DNA of 64,000 nt from Pseudomonadota bacterium (lineage in GTDB: Bacteria > Myxococcota > Myxococcia > Myxococcales > Myxococcaceae), in assembly GCA_023423535.1 (NCBI GenBank), contig JAFAFL010000066.1, forward strand, positions 1-64,000. The letters run 5' to 3'. Below the pieces are notes generated by a model. It saw only the letters and a program-made list of their open reading frames with translations. It was not told the DNA's origin and searched no databases. Below are positions 33,114 through 41,608 of the stretch, piece by piece. Within the stretch, counting starts at the first letter, position 1; each line of letters starts with the position of its first letter. The position numbers and the translations under genes were made by a program.

Positions 33114-34513
33114 GTCGCCGCCTCCTCCACGAACACCGTCAGCCCATCCACGCGCTTCACCACCACCGGACGCTCCGGCGGGATGTGCGCCCGCGCCTTC
33201 GCTCGCCACAGCTCGCCGTGCACGAGCACGTCGCCGCCCTGAGGGCCAATCTCCGAGAGCGAGCGGCCCACCTCGCCGACCATCCCGAGGTCGCCCACCT
33301 GCATCGGAATCCGCCGCGTCTGTGCCGCGCGCCACGCGAGGTACCCGGCCGCGCCTCCGAGCGTCGCCAGCGTGGGAAACAGCGTGCGCGCCGGCAGGGC
33401 GAAGGAGGGCTCGACGAACCAGGAGGTGTCGAAGCGATCGATGAAGAGCACGCCGCCGAGTCCGAGCAGCACCAACCCCGCCACCGCCAGCAGCCCGTGA
33501 CCGGCGAAGATCTCCGCGATGAGCAGCCCCACGCCGAGCACCAGCAACACGATCGCGCCGGCCTGCACTGGCAGCGCGCTCATCGCCACCATCGCGAGCA
33601 CGATCGACACGAGCCCGACGAGCCCGGGAACCACGAGGCCCGGGTTGGACAGCTCGATCGCCAGGCCCAGCGCGCCCAGGAGAAAGAGCACGTAGGCCAC
33701 CGACGGATTCGCCAGCCAGTGCACCACGCGTTGCCTCAGCGTCGGCTCGAGCCGCTCGATGCGCGCGCCCTCCAGCTGCAGCGTCACCTCGCGCGCGCTC
33801 TCGCCGACCTTCACCGTTCGACCGTTCGCTGCCGCGACGAACGCGTCCTCCGTCGTCGCCAGCAGGTCGATCACGCGAAGTTCCTGCGCCTTCTCGGCGG
33901 TGACGCTGACGCTCTCCCGCACCGCGCTCACCGCCCACTCGGCGTTGCGCCCTCGCTGCCTCGCGATGGATTCGACGAACGCGGCGGTGTCGTTCTCCAC
34001 CTTGCGCGCCATGTGCTCGCCGCCGGCCTTCTCCGGATCCTCCCCCCCGGGGCCGCTGACCGGATGTGCAGCGCCGATGTTCGTGCCTGGCGCCATCCCC
34101 GCCACGTTCGCCGCCAGCGTGAGGAACACGCCCGCACTCCCCGCGCGCGCACCGGAGGGTCCGACCCAGACGAGGACGGGCACCGGCGAGGTGAGGAACG
34201 CGCCCACGATCTCGCGCGTGGACTCCAGCGAACCGCCCGGCGTGTCGAGCCGGACCAGCAGCGCTGTCGCTTCCCGCGCCTCCGCCTCCTTCACACACGC
34301 GCGCAGGTACTCCGAAGAGCCCGCGCCCACCGCACCTTGCAGCTCGCAGCGCAGCACCAGCGGCGCCGCCTCCGCGCGAGAGGGCAGGGCGCAGACGAGC
34401 ACGCCGAACAATGCACCGCACAACACGCCCAGGCGCGGCCTTGCCCGCTGCCTCCACCCTGTGCGCGCCGTTCCCACCTCCGGACGGGTGAGCACGCGCG
34501 CCGGCCACGGCAA
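33110..34513 (-). CDS. NfeD-type membrane serine protease (long form)
   Basis: 467 residues, the long form. A signal region (about 25-49) leads to a ClpP-like domain with RLDTPGGSLESTREIV, catalytic Ser126 in ARAGSAGVFL and probable catalytic Lys171 in ARKVENDTAAF. Several membrane helices follow (about 265-400), then an OB-fold NfeD domain (GMVGEVGRSLSEIGPQGGDVLVHGELW). The partner is the slipin encoded next, probably both substrate and scaffold. The start codon is uncertain: TTG 34513 is used, and in-frame GTG codons lie 6 and 12 residues further in. Confidence 0.9.
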   Translation of the reverse strand: MPWPARVLTRPEVGTARTGWRQRARPRLGVLCGALFGVLVCALPSRAEAAPLVLRCELQGAVGAGSSEYLRACVKEAEAREATALLVRLDTPGGSLESTREIVGAFLTSPVPVLVWVGPSGARAGSAGVFLTLAANVAGMAPGTNIGAAHPVSGPGGEDPEKAGGEHMARKVENDTAAFVESIARQRGRNAEWAVSAVRESVSVTAEKAQELRVIDLLATTEDAFVAAANGRTVKVGESAREVTLQLEGARIERLEPTLRQRVVHWLANPSVAYVLFLLGALGLAIELSNPGLVVPGLVGLVSIVLAMVAMSALPVQAGAIVLLVLGVGLLIAEIFAGHGLLAVAGLVLLGLGGVLFIDRFDTSWFVEPSFALPARTLFPTLATLGGAAGYLAWRAAQTRRIPMQVGDLGMVGEVGRSLSEIGPQGGDVLVHGELWRAKARAHIPPERPVVVKRVDGLTVFVEEAAT

Positions 34514-34570
34514 CGGCCGGAAGTCGATCTTCGGCCCGAGTGTCCTGCGCCCGCCGCTGGACCGGCGCGG

Positions 34571-35905
34571 TCACAACATCCCGCGCGCCTTCACCCTCAG
34601 ATACTCGTTCACCGCCGACGCACCGAATCCGCTCGCCGGCGCGCGGACGGCCAGCGCTCCCGCGTTGCGCAGCGTCGAGGTGGTTCTCCGGTAGTCCTCC
34701 TCCAGCCGCGCGGCGACCTGACGGACGTACACGTCGTGGACCTCCACCGGTTCGTCTCCCGCCGCACGTGCGACGTCTTCATCGAGCAGCGACACGACGA
34801 GCGGCAGGTGACGGGGCCGCAGCGCCAGCGTCCGCGCGAGCACGCGTGAAGAGGTCTCCGGATCCTGCAGATCGGTGAAGAGGACCACGAGGGTCCGCCG
34901 GTGGTGACGCGCAAACGCCGCGTCCACCGCTCGCCCGAAGTCGCTCTCCTCCAGCGAGGCCTCGAGCCGATACAGCGCCGAGGTCAGCGCCCGCAGATGG
35001 TCCGCGCCCTTCCTCGGAGGCAGCACCGCGATCACGTCCCGCGCGAACGCGACCACGCCCACCATGTCTCCGCGGTCGAGCGACACGCGCGCGAGCCTCA
35101 GCGCCGCATCCACCGCGTGATCGAGTTTCCTCCTGCCTCCGACCACGCCGGCCATGTGCCGCCCGCAGTCGATGAAGAGGAGCACCGGCTGGTTCTGCTC
35201 CGGCTGGTGCACGCGGACGATCGCCTTCGACCTGCGCGCGGTGGCCTTCCAGTCGATGCTGCGGAAGTCGTCGCCGGGCCGGTACTCGCGGAGGGACTCG
35301 AACTCGCTGCCGTCCTGCGGCTTGCGCACGGCGGAGCGCTCCGACTCCGCTGCCTGCGCCTGCACGAGTTCCACCGCCTCGCGCCCAAGCGCCCGCAGAT
35401 CCGGATAGACCTTCACCGTCTGCCCGAGCGGCACGCGCACCTGACGCGCGCACAGCCCGAGCGGCCCGAGCAACCTCAGGTGCACGTCGCCGAACTGCAG
35501 ATCGCCTCGCGTCGCCGGCGTCACCGCGTAGCGCACCCGCGTCTCACCTTCGGAACGCTCCACCCGGAACTGGGCCCGGTGTCCCTCCACGGGAACACCC
35601 GCCGGGACCTCGTCGCGAAGCTCCCCACGCACCGAAGCAACGAGACCAGGCGTCTCGACCACCAGCTCCACTCGGTTCGCCACGCCGGAGGAGAGGACCT
35701 CCTCCACCACGCGCCGCACGCGCACCTGTTCCGCGGCCGGCGCCAGCGCGAAGTCGACGACGCACAGCAGCACCACCGCCAGATCCATCGCGACGACGAG
35801 CCACAGCACCGGTGGCCACGCGAGCACGAGCACCGCCGGCAGCAGGCCCGCGGCGAACAGCGCCACCGCGAGCGCGGAGGGCACCGGCCGCCCGCGGAAG
35901 GTCAC
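34571..35905 (-). CDS. DUF58 / VWA-like protein
   Basis: 444 residues. Two N-terminal hydrophobic segments precede a beta-rich region and the DUF58 signature YRPGDDFRSIDWKATARR. The C-terminal part has a von Willebrand A-like fold: LFIDCGRHM and LVVLFTDLQD. DUF58 proteins almost always pair with MoxR ATPases, probably as chaperone-type complexes for metal or envelope protein maturation. The GTG start overlaps the moxR stop (GTGA). Confidence 0.9.
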   Translation of the reverse strand: MTFRGRPVPSALAVALFAAGLLPAVLVLAWPPVLWLVVAMDLAVVLLCVVDFALAPAAEQVRVRRVVEEVLSSGVANRVELVVETPGLVASVRGELRDEVPAGVPVEGHRAQFRVERSEGETRVRYAVTPATRGDLQFGDVHLRLLGPLGLCARQVRVPLGQTVKVYPDLRALGREAVELVQAQAAESERSAVRKPQDGSEFESLREYRPGDDFRSIDWKATARRSKAIVRVHQPEQNQPVLLFIDCGRHMAGVVGGRRKLDHAVDAALRLARVSLDRGDMVGVVAFARDVIAVLPPRKGADHLRALTSALYRLEASLEESDFGRAVDAAFARHHRRTLVVLFTDLQDPETSSRVLARTLALRPRHLPLVVSLLDEDVARAAGDEPVEVHDVYVRQVAARLEEDYRRTTSTLRNAGALAVRAPASGFGASAVNEYLRVKARGML

Positions 35906-36831
35906 CGCGGCACCTGCACCCGGTCGAGCGTCTGGCGGATGATCTCGTCGGCGCTGATGCCCTCGACCTCGGCCTCCGCCTTCAAGATGAGCCGGTGGTT
36001 GAGGACGCTGGGCGCGACTTCCTTCACCTCGTCGGGGGTGACGAACGCCTTGCCGCGTAACGTCGCCCGGGCCTTCGCCGCCGCCAGCAGCGCCTGCGCA
36101 CTTCTCGGCGACGCGCCCATGCGCACGCGCGGGTTCTGCCTCGTCTGCCGCGTGATCGCGACGACGTACTGGAGCACCGAGTCGTCGCAGCGAACCTCCG
36201 CCGCCGTCGCCCGCATCGCGTCGAGCTCCGCGGCGCTGAGCACGCGCTCGGTCTTCGCCGCATCGCCGCGCCGCCCATGAAACGCGCGCAGCATCTCCAG
36301 CTCCGCGCCCTCGGCCGGATAGCCCACGCGGATGCGCATGAGGAACCGGTCGAGCTGCGCCTCGGGGAGGGGATAGGTGCCCTCGAGCTCCAGCGGGTTC
36401 TGCGTCGCGACGACGAAGAAGCGCGGGTCCAGCGGATGCGTGGTCCCATCGATCGAGACCTGCCGCTCCTCCATCGCCTCGAGCAGCGCGGCCTGCGTCT
36501 TCGGCGGCGTGCGGTTGATCTCGTCGGCGACGAGGACCTCGGTGAACACGGGCCCCTTCACCAGCGAGAACTCCGCCTCCTGCGGCCGGAACACGCTGGT
36601 GCCGAGGATGTCGGTGGGCATGAGGTCGGGGGTGAACTGCACCCGCCGGAACTGCAGCCCCAGCGCCTGCGCCAGCGTGCGCGCGAGCAGCGTCTTCCCC
36701 GTCCCCGGCACGCCCTCCAGCAGCACGTGTCCGCGCGCGAGGAACGCGGTGAGCAGATCGTCCACCGCCGCGCGCTGTCCCTGCACCACGCGCCCGAGCG
36801 CCTCGTCGAGCCTCCGCAGCGCTTCGCTCAA
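35902..36831 (-). CDS. MoxR-family AAA ATPase
   Basis: 309 residues. Walker A is GVPGTGKT (40-47), Walker B VLVADEINRTPPKTQAALLEAM, sensor 1 FFVVATQNPLELEGTYPLPEAQLDRF. A C-terminal lid ends in EIIRQTL. MoxR ATPases act as chaperones with DUF58/VWA partners. TTG 36831 is chosen because it shares TTGA with the stop of the Zn-ribbon gene and begins the usual SEALRRLDEALGRVVQGQ helix. Confidence 0.92.
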   Translation of the reverse strand: MSEALRRLDEALGRVVQGQRAAVDDLLTAFLARGHVLLEGVPGTGKTLLARTLAQALGLQFRRVQFTPDLMPTDILGTSVFRPQEAEFSLVKGPVFTEVLVADEINRTPPKTQAALLEAMEERQVSIDGTTHPLDPRFFVVATQNPLELEGTYPLPEAQLDRFLMRIRVGYPAEGAELEMLRAFHGRRGDAAKTERVLSAAELDAMRATAAEVRCDDSVLQYVVAITRQTRQNPRVRMGASPRSAQALLAAAKARATLRGKAFVTPDEVKEVAPSVLNHRLILKAEAEVEGISADEIIRQTLDRVQVPR

Positions 36832-37709
36832 CGCGCCTTCTCCTTCAACCCGAGCACCGTCCCCGCGAGCGCGACGATCTCGAACAGGAGCGCGAAGAAG
36901 ACGCCGAACGCCGGCCGCGAGATCGCCATCAGCTCGTTGCCGATGGAAGACGGCACCTGCCTGCCGTCCCAGTTCGTCTTCATGAAGATGAGGCACCACA
37001 CCAGCGCGAGCACCACCGCGCCCAACTGCCCCAGCCACCACAGCGGCGCCTGAACGTGCGGCATGATCCGCCGCGTGCGCGCCGCAATGGTGAAGATCGC
37101 CGCGGCATTGAAGACGACCGCGACGATCCCCGAGCTCATCAGGCCGATGACGTCGCCCTCGATCGCGGTCTCGCGCCACGGAAAGAACGCGGTGAGGATC
37201 GCCAGCGCCGCGCCGAGGAACGCGAGCTTGTCGCTCATCGCGAGGCTCTTCACGAACTTGTTGAAGTCCTCCAAGGCCTCGTCGGCGGAGACAGCCTTCC
37301 CCGAGCCGCCGAAGATCGAGGCGCTCGGCAGCTCCTCCAGCGCCGCGCTCTTCTGCGGACGCGCGGGAGCAGAGGCACGCTGGGGCCTCGAACGCTCGAC
37401 CTCCTCGATGCTCTTCACCGCCGTCGCGTCACCCGCGGGCGCGGACTCCGACGAAGACGCAGAGCCCGAAGCGGATGGCGGCCTGCGCACGGGCGGACGC
37501 GCACCGCTGCCGGGTCGCACGGGCCGTTGTCCGGTGCGCGTGGGAGGACGGGTGGACCTCTGCGGAGACGGAGGCGGCGGGGCGGGCGCGTCGAGGAAGG
37601 ACGCGTCGATGATGTGGTCGCATTGAGGGCAGATGGCCGTTCCCGGCTCCACCTCTGCGCGACACTGCGGGCAATTCAGAGGGCGCTCCTGGTGCTGTCG
37701 GCCGCGCAT
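36828..37709 (-). CDS. zinc-ribbon membrane protein
   Basis: 293 residues. The N-terminus has a zinc ribbon with two CPxC pairs (C13/C16 and C27/C30). A long Pro/Arg/Ser-rich disordered stretch (about 40-150) follows, then four hydrophobic helices (about 170-290). It heads the moxR-DUF58-nfeD-slipin operon and is joined to moxR by a TTGA overlap. Its role is unknown; a membrane adaptor is a guess. ATG 37709 follows GGAAG. Confidence 0.75.
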   Translation of the reverse strand: MRGRQHQERPLNCPQCRAEVEPGTAICPQCDHIIDASFLDAPAPPPPSPQRSTRPPTRTGQRPVRPGSGARPPVRRPPSASGSASSSESAPAGDATAVKSIEEVERSRPQRASAPARPQKSAALEELPSASIFGGSGKAVSADEALEDFNKFVKSLAMSDKLAFLGAALAILTAFFPWRETAIEGDVIGLMSSGIVAVVFNAAAIFTIAARTRRIMPHVQAPLWWLGQLGAVVLALVWCLIFMKTNWDGRQVPSSIGNELMAISRPAFGVFFALLFEIVALAGTVLGLKEKAR

Positions 37710-37793
37710 CTTCCGGGGGGCCTCCGCGGGTGTCAATGAACGGCTGTGCAACCTCTGGATTTCGCCGGGGATTTGGCCTAAGCCGCCCGCCCT

Positions 37794-39923
37794 ATGCCTG
37801 CTCCTTCGCGCCCCTTCCGAACGCAGAGCACGTCCCCAAAAATTGCGCTGCTCGCCGCCGCGCTGGCGCTGACGGTCTTCGGCACCGCCTGCCAGCCGCA
37901 GCGCCGTCCTCCGCCGCGCACCGCCGCCAACGAGGCGCCGCCGCAGCTGGGGCCGAAGGAGCAGATCGCGCAGTGGGAGGATCGCCGCGCGCTCGGAGAC
38001 GGGCAGCTGGTGCAGTTCGCCCTGGGCCACGCCGAGCCGGAGGTTCGAGCCCGCGCGTTGCTCGCGCTCGGCCGGATCGCCGCGCCCTCCACCGCCTCCG
38101 CAGTCGGCCAGGCGCTCTTCGATCCCGAGGCCCTGCCGCGCTACGAGGCCGCCTTTGCCGCAGGCCAGCTCCAGACCTGGCAGCCCTTGCCGGACGCGTC
38201 TCGCGACGAGCTGGTGCAGAAGCTCCTCGCGGCCGAAGCGCAGGAGACGGACGAGGCGATCAAGCTCGCGCAGCTCGAGGCGCTCGGAAAGCTCGCGTCT
38301 CCGCAGGCGATGGATCGCCTCACCGAGCGGCTCCTCGGGACGACGCCGTCGATCGCCTCGCGCGCCGCGATCTCGCTCGGTGTCGGCGTTCGTCGGGGTG
38401 GCACGTTGCCCTCGCGTGCGCTCACCGCGCTGGCGCCTCACGTTCGCGCCGAAGCCGATCCGCAGGCCCGTTTCGGCGCCGCCTACGCGCTGAGCGTGAG
38501 CAAGCTTCCGCAGGCCCGTCCGGCGCTGCTCCTCTGCACGCAGGACCCGTCGAGCGAGGTCCGGCTGCTCTGCGCGAAGGGCCTCGGCGACGTGGGGCAG
38601 GAGTCGGATGCGGTGACGCTGCGCAAGCTGCTCGGCGATCCGGACTACCGCGTGGTGGTGGAGGCGACGCGCGCGCTGGCGAAGCTTTCGGAGAAGTGCA
38701 AGAGCGCCGCGTGCCCTGCGCTGGGAGCGCTGGCGGATCTCTCCTTCCGCGTGGAGCGCCTCGAGGCCGGTGACGTGGCCGGTGGCGGTCAGCCGCTTCT
38801 CGCGCTCGCGCAGCAGGGCCTGCCCGCGTCGGGACGCTCGGTGCTGACGAACCTGCGCGGCCGCGTGGTGGCGGCGGCGGGCAAGACGCAGGAGCCCCTT
38901 CGCATCGACATCGCGAAGCTCGACTGCCGGCTCGCTGCGGCGATGGATCGTCAGATTGGACAGCTCGGCGAGGTGCTCAATTGCGGCGGGGGCTACGTGA
39001 GCGAAGCGGATCGCCTGGCGCTGGGCCTCTCGGAAATCGCGCGCACGCCGGCGCAGGACGCAGCGAAGCGGGTGGGGGAGATCGCGCCCTACCTCCGTCA
39101 CGCCGAGCCGAAGGTGAAGCGCGCCACGCTGGACGCACTGGCGGAGCTGAAGTCGCCGCTCGCCGCCGATCGCGTGCGCCCGTTCCTGCACTCGCAGGAT
39201 CCCTTCCTCGCCTCCGCCGCTGCGAACGCGGCGGGGAAGATGGGCGACAAGGAGTCGATCCCCGCCATCCGGCAGCTCGCGACGAAGGCGGAGACCGAAC
39301 CCGGCATCGCCGAGGGCATCGCCGACGCGCTGGTCTCGCTCGGCGCGCGCGACGCGGAGGTGGAGCTTCGCGCGTGGCTCAACGGACCGCACCGGCACTT
39401 GCGCATCGTGGCGGCGAAGGCGCTGACGAAGCTCACCGGAGCGCCCGTCGTTGCGCCGGAGGTCGAACTCCCCGAGACCCCGTGGAACCCGCCCTACCTG
39501 CCGCAGGGCGCGAAGGTGATGATCCGCACCGAGAAGGGCGACATCGAGGTCGCGCTCTTCAGCGAGTCGCCTCTGACCAGCGGCAACTTCTACGCGCTCG
39601 CGCAGCGGGGCTTCTACCGGAACCTCACCTTCCACCGGATCGTCCCCGACTTCGTCGCCCAGGGCGGCGATCCGCGCGGCGACGGTGCGGGCGGCCCCGG
39701 CTACACGATCCGCTGCGAGGTGAACCACAAGCCCTACGCGCGCGGCGTGGTGGGCATGGCGCTCTCCGGCCCCGACACCGGCGGCTCGCAGTTCTTCATC
39801 ACCCACTCGCCGCAGCCGCACCTCGACGGGCGCTACACCGCGTTCGGCCAGGTCATCTCCGGTCAGGACGTGGTGGACCGCCTCCTCGAGGGCGACCGCA
39901 TCCTCGAGATCAGCCCGCGGTAG
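37794..39923 (+). CDS. lipoprotein with HEAT-like repeats and C-terminal cyclophilin domain
   Basis: 709 residues. A lipobox-like GTAC near residue 33 follows a hydrophobic signal. Residues about 65-560 are HEAT-like helical repeats (EVRARALLALGRIA, EVRLLCAKGLGDVG, PKVKRATLDALAELK). Residues 570-709 form a cyclophilin-type peptidyl-prolyl isomerase: MIRTEKGDIEVALF, FHRIVPDFVAQGGDPRGDG with the catalytic Arg in FHRI, GMALSGPDTGGSQFFIT, and YTAFGQVISG. It would isomerise prolines in envelope proteins, with the HEAT scaffold providing the client surface. Confidence 0.88.
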   Translation: MPAPSRPFRTQSTSPKIALLAAALALTVFGTACQPQRRPPPRTAANEAPPQLGPKEQIAQWEDRRALGDGQLVQFALGHAEPEVRARALLALGRIAAPSTASAVGQALFDPEALPRYEAAFAAGQLQTWQPLPDASRDELVQKLLAAEAQETDEAIKLAQLEALGKLASPQAMDRLTERLLGTTPSIASRAAISLGVGVRRGGTLPSRALTALAPHVRAEADPQARFGAAYALSVSKLPQARPALLLCTQDPSSEVRLLCAKGLGDVGQESDAVTLRKLLGDPDYRVVVEATRALAKLSEKCKSAACPALGALADLSFRVERLEAGDVAGGGQPLLALAQQGLPASGRSVLTNLRGRVVAAAGKTQEPLRIDIAKLDCRLAAAMDRQIGQLGEVLNCGGGYVSEADRLALGLSEIARTPAQDAAKRVGEIAPYLRHAEPKVKRATLDALAELKSPLAADRVRPFLHSQDPFLASAAANAAGKMGDKESIPAIRQLATKAETEPGIAEGIADALVSLGARDAEVELRAWLNGPHRHLRIVAAKALTKLTGAPVVAPEVELPETPWNPPYLPQGAKVMIRTEKGDIEVALFSESPLTSGNFYALAQRGFYRNLTFHRIVPDFVAQGGDPRGDGAGGPGYTIRCEVNHKPYARGVVGMALSGPDTGGSQFFITHSPQPHLDGRYTAFGQVISGQDVVDRLLEGDRILEISPR

Positions 39924-39976
39924 CGCGGGCTCACGCACAGCCTCCCGGCGAAGGGCCGGCGACCTGGATTCGACCC

Positions 39977-40975
39977 GTGCCCGCCGCCCGCGCCGCACTC
40001 GCGCCGCTCCGCGATCCCTTCCTCTGGGGAATGGTGGCCGCCGTGGTGTTGGCGCTGCTCTTCCCCGGGCTGGGCCGCGCGGACGGGCCGCTCCACGCGG
40101 AGCTCCTCGCGAACGTCGGCATCGCGATCATCTTTCTGCTCCACGGGATCGGCCTCGAGCCGAAGCGACTGGCCTCCGCCGCGCTTCAGCTCCGGCTCCA
40201 CCTGCTGGTGCAGGTCTTCACCTTCGGCGTCTTTCCGCTGCTCTGGTTTCTCTCCGACAGCGCCCTCGGCGGGCTCGTGCCACCGGAGCTGCGCCTCGGC
40301 TTCCTCTTCCTCTGCGCGCTGCCCTCGACCGTCTCCTCGTCGGTGGCGCTGACCGGCGTGGCGAAGGGCAACGTTCCCGGCGCCATCTGGAACGCGAGCC
40401 TCTCCAGCGTGCTCGGCGTCGTCCTCACGCCGCTGATCGTGCGGCTCTTCGGCGACGGCTCGACGGGATCGCTTCCGCTCGGTCCGGCGATTGTGCATCT
40501 CGCCGGTCTGACCCTGCTGCCGCTCCTCGTCGGCCAGCTCCTCCGTCCGGTGCTCGGCGACAAGCGCGCGCCGCTGGTGCGGATGACCCACGGCGCGGAC
40601 CGGCTGGTGATCCTCCTGCTCGTGTTCGTCGCCTTTGCCGAATCGGTGGTCGCTGGCGTCTTCGCGAAGGTGGGCCCCGTCCTGCTCCTCGCCTGTGGGG
40701 CCGGTGTGGCGGCGCTCCTGGCGACGGTGCTCTCCCTCACCACGCTGAGCGCGCGAAGGCTGAAGTTCTCGCGCGAGGACGAGATCGTCGCGGTCTTCTG
40801 CGGCTCGAAGAAGACGCTCGCCTCCGGCATCCCCATCGCGGGGATCCTCTTCGGCGCGTCGGCGGAGCTCGGACTGATCGTGCTGCCGCTGATCCTCTAC
40901 CACCAGCTCCAGCTCATGGTGTGCGCGGTGCTCGCCGCGCGCTACGCCGACCGCGCGCCCGCCGTTCGGTCGTGA
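39977..40975 (+). CDS. SBF-like (bile acid:Na+ symporter family) transporter
   Basis: 332 residues, the same size as E. coli YfeH. About ten hydrophobic helices include FLLHGIGLEPKRL and LPSTVSSSVALTGVAKGN, then FCGSKKTLASGIPIAGILFG, all matching the SBF-like (PF13593) branch. Members are predicted Na+-coupled organic anion carriers; the substrate is unknown. A GTG start at 39977 gives the first helix with a short N-terminus. It is separated from the HEAT/cyclophilin gene by 53 bases and convergent with the VapC gene. Confidence 0.85.
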   Translation: MPAARAALAPLRDPFLWGMVAAVVLALLFPGLGRADGPLHAELLANVGIAIIFLLHGIGLEPKRLASAALQLRLHLLVQVFTFGVFPLLWFLSDSALGGLVPPELRLGFLFLCALPSTVSSSVALTGVAKGNVPGAIWNASLSSVLGVVLTPLIVRLFGDGSTGSLPLGPAIVHLAGLTLLPLLVGQLLRPVLGDKRAPLVRMTHGADRLVILLLVFVAFAESVVAGVFAKVGPVLLLACGAGVAALLATVLSLTTLSARRLKFSREDEIVAVFCGSKKTLASGIPIAGILFGASAELGLIVLPLILYHQLQLMVCAVLAARYADRAPAVRS

Positions 40976-40976
40976 C

Positions 40977-41408
40977 TCACTCCATCCATGGGTTGATGAG
41001 GGCGACGCCCCGGCCCGAACAGTCCCCTTCGTTGCGGGTGACGAAGGTGAGGCCGCGCGCCTCCGCGCAAGCGAGCAGCAGCCCGTCGATCACCGGCAGT
41101 GGGCGACCCACGGCGAGCGCCTTCGCACTCATCCGCCCCCAGCTCAGCGCCGTCTCCTCGTCGATCGGAAGGACGCGCCCGGAGAATTGCCTGGGGAGTT
41201 CGACCGCCAGCCACTTCTCGAGCGCCGCTATGCGACGGCCCGATGCCAGCGCCGTGATGCCCTTCTGAAGCTCGCCGATCGTGAGGACGCAGATGGCGAA
41301 GTCGGCCGCAGGCCGGGAGCCGAGCCAGCGCAGGACCCTCTCGTCCGGCGATACCTTGAGGGGCTCGGAGACGACGTTCGTATCGAGCAGGTAGCGCATC
41401 GCGCTCAC
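40977..41408 (-). CDS. VapC/FitB-type PIN-domain toxin
   Basis: 143 residues from GTG 41408 (140 from ATG 41399). The PIN nuclease acidic residues are visible: LLDTNVVSEPL, TIGELQKGI, LPVIDGLLLACAEA and TRNEGDC. The family cleaves RNA, often tRNA. GTG 41408 is chosen because it shares GTGA with the end of the upstream frame that should be the antitoxin. That frame looks damaged, so this toxin may be unpaired or inactive. Confidence 0.82.
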   Translation of the reverse strand: MSAMRYLLDTNVVSEPLKVSPDERVLRWLGSRPAADFAICVLTIGELQKGITALASGRRIAALEKWLAVELPRQFSGRVLPIDEETALSWGRMSAKALAVGRPLPVIDGLLLACAEARGLTFVTRNEGDCSGRGVALINPWME

Positions 41409-41521
41409 GCCTCGCCCGGCACGCGAGCGCGAAGCTTCGTCACGTCGAGGAACGCGCACTCGGTAGATCTCGGCACCCGTTCAATCGTTCCACGCGTCCC
41501 GGCTGGGCTCTTTGCCCGGCC
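41405..41521 (-). pseudogene. possible antitoxin remnant upstream of vapC
   Basis: A 38-codon open frame ends in a TGA that overlaps the toxin GTG, the usual coupling of antitoxin to toxin. It has no ATG and is too short for a normal 70-90 residue antitoxin. A neighbouring frame ending at 41481 (SRVFLLRPGKEPSRDAW) could be the upstream part, which would imply a frameshift near 41485-41520. No family match was recognised, so this is inference from position. Confidence 0.3.
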
Positions 41522-41608
41522 TCAGGAGGAACACGCGTGACCCGTTCCCGTCACGCACCGCGCCGTCGAGATGCGCCCGCGCGGGGCCTCAACTCGTCCA
41601 GGAACGGC

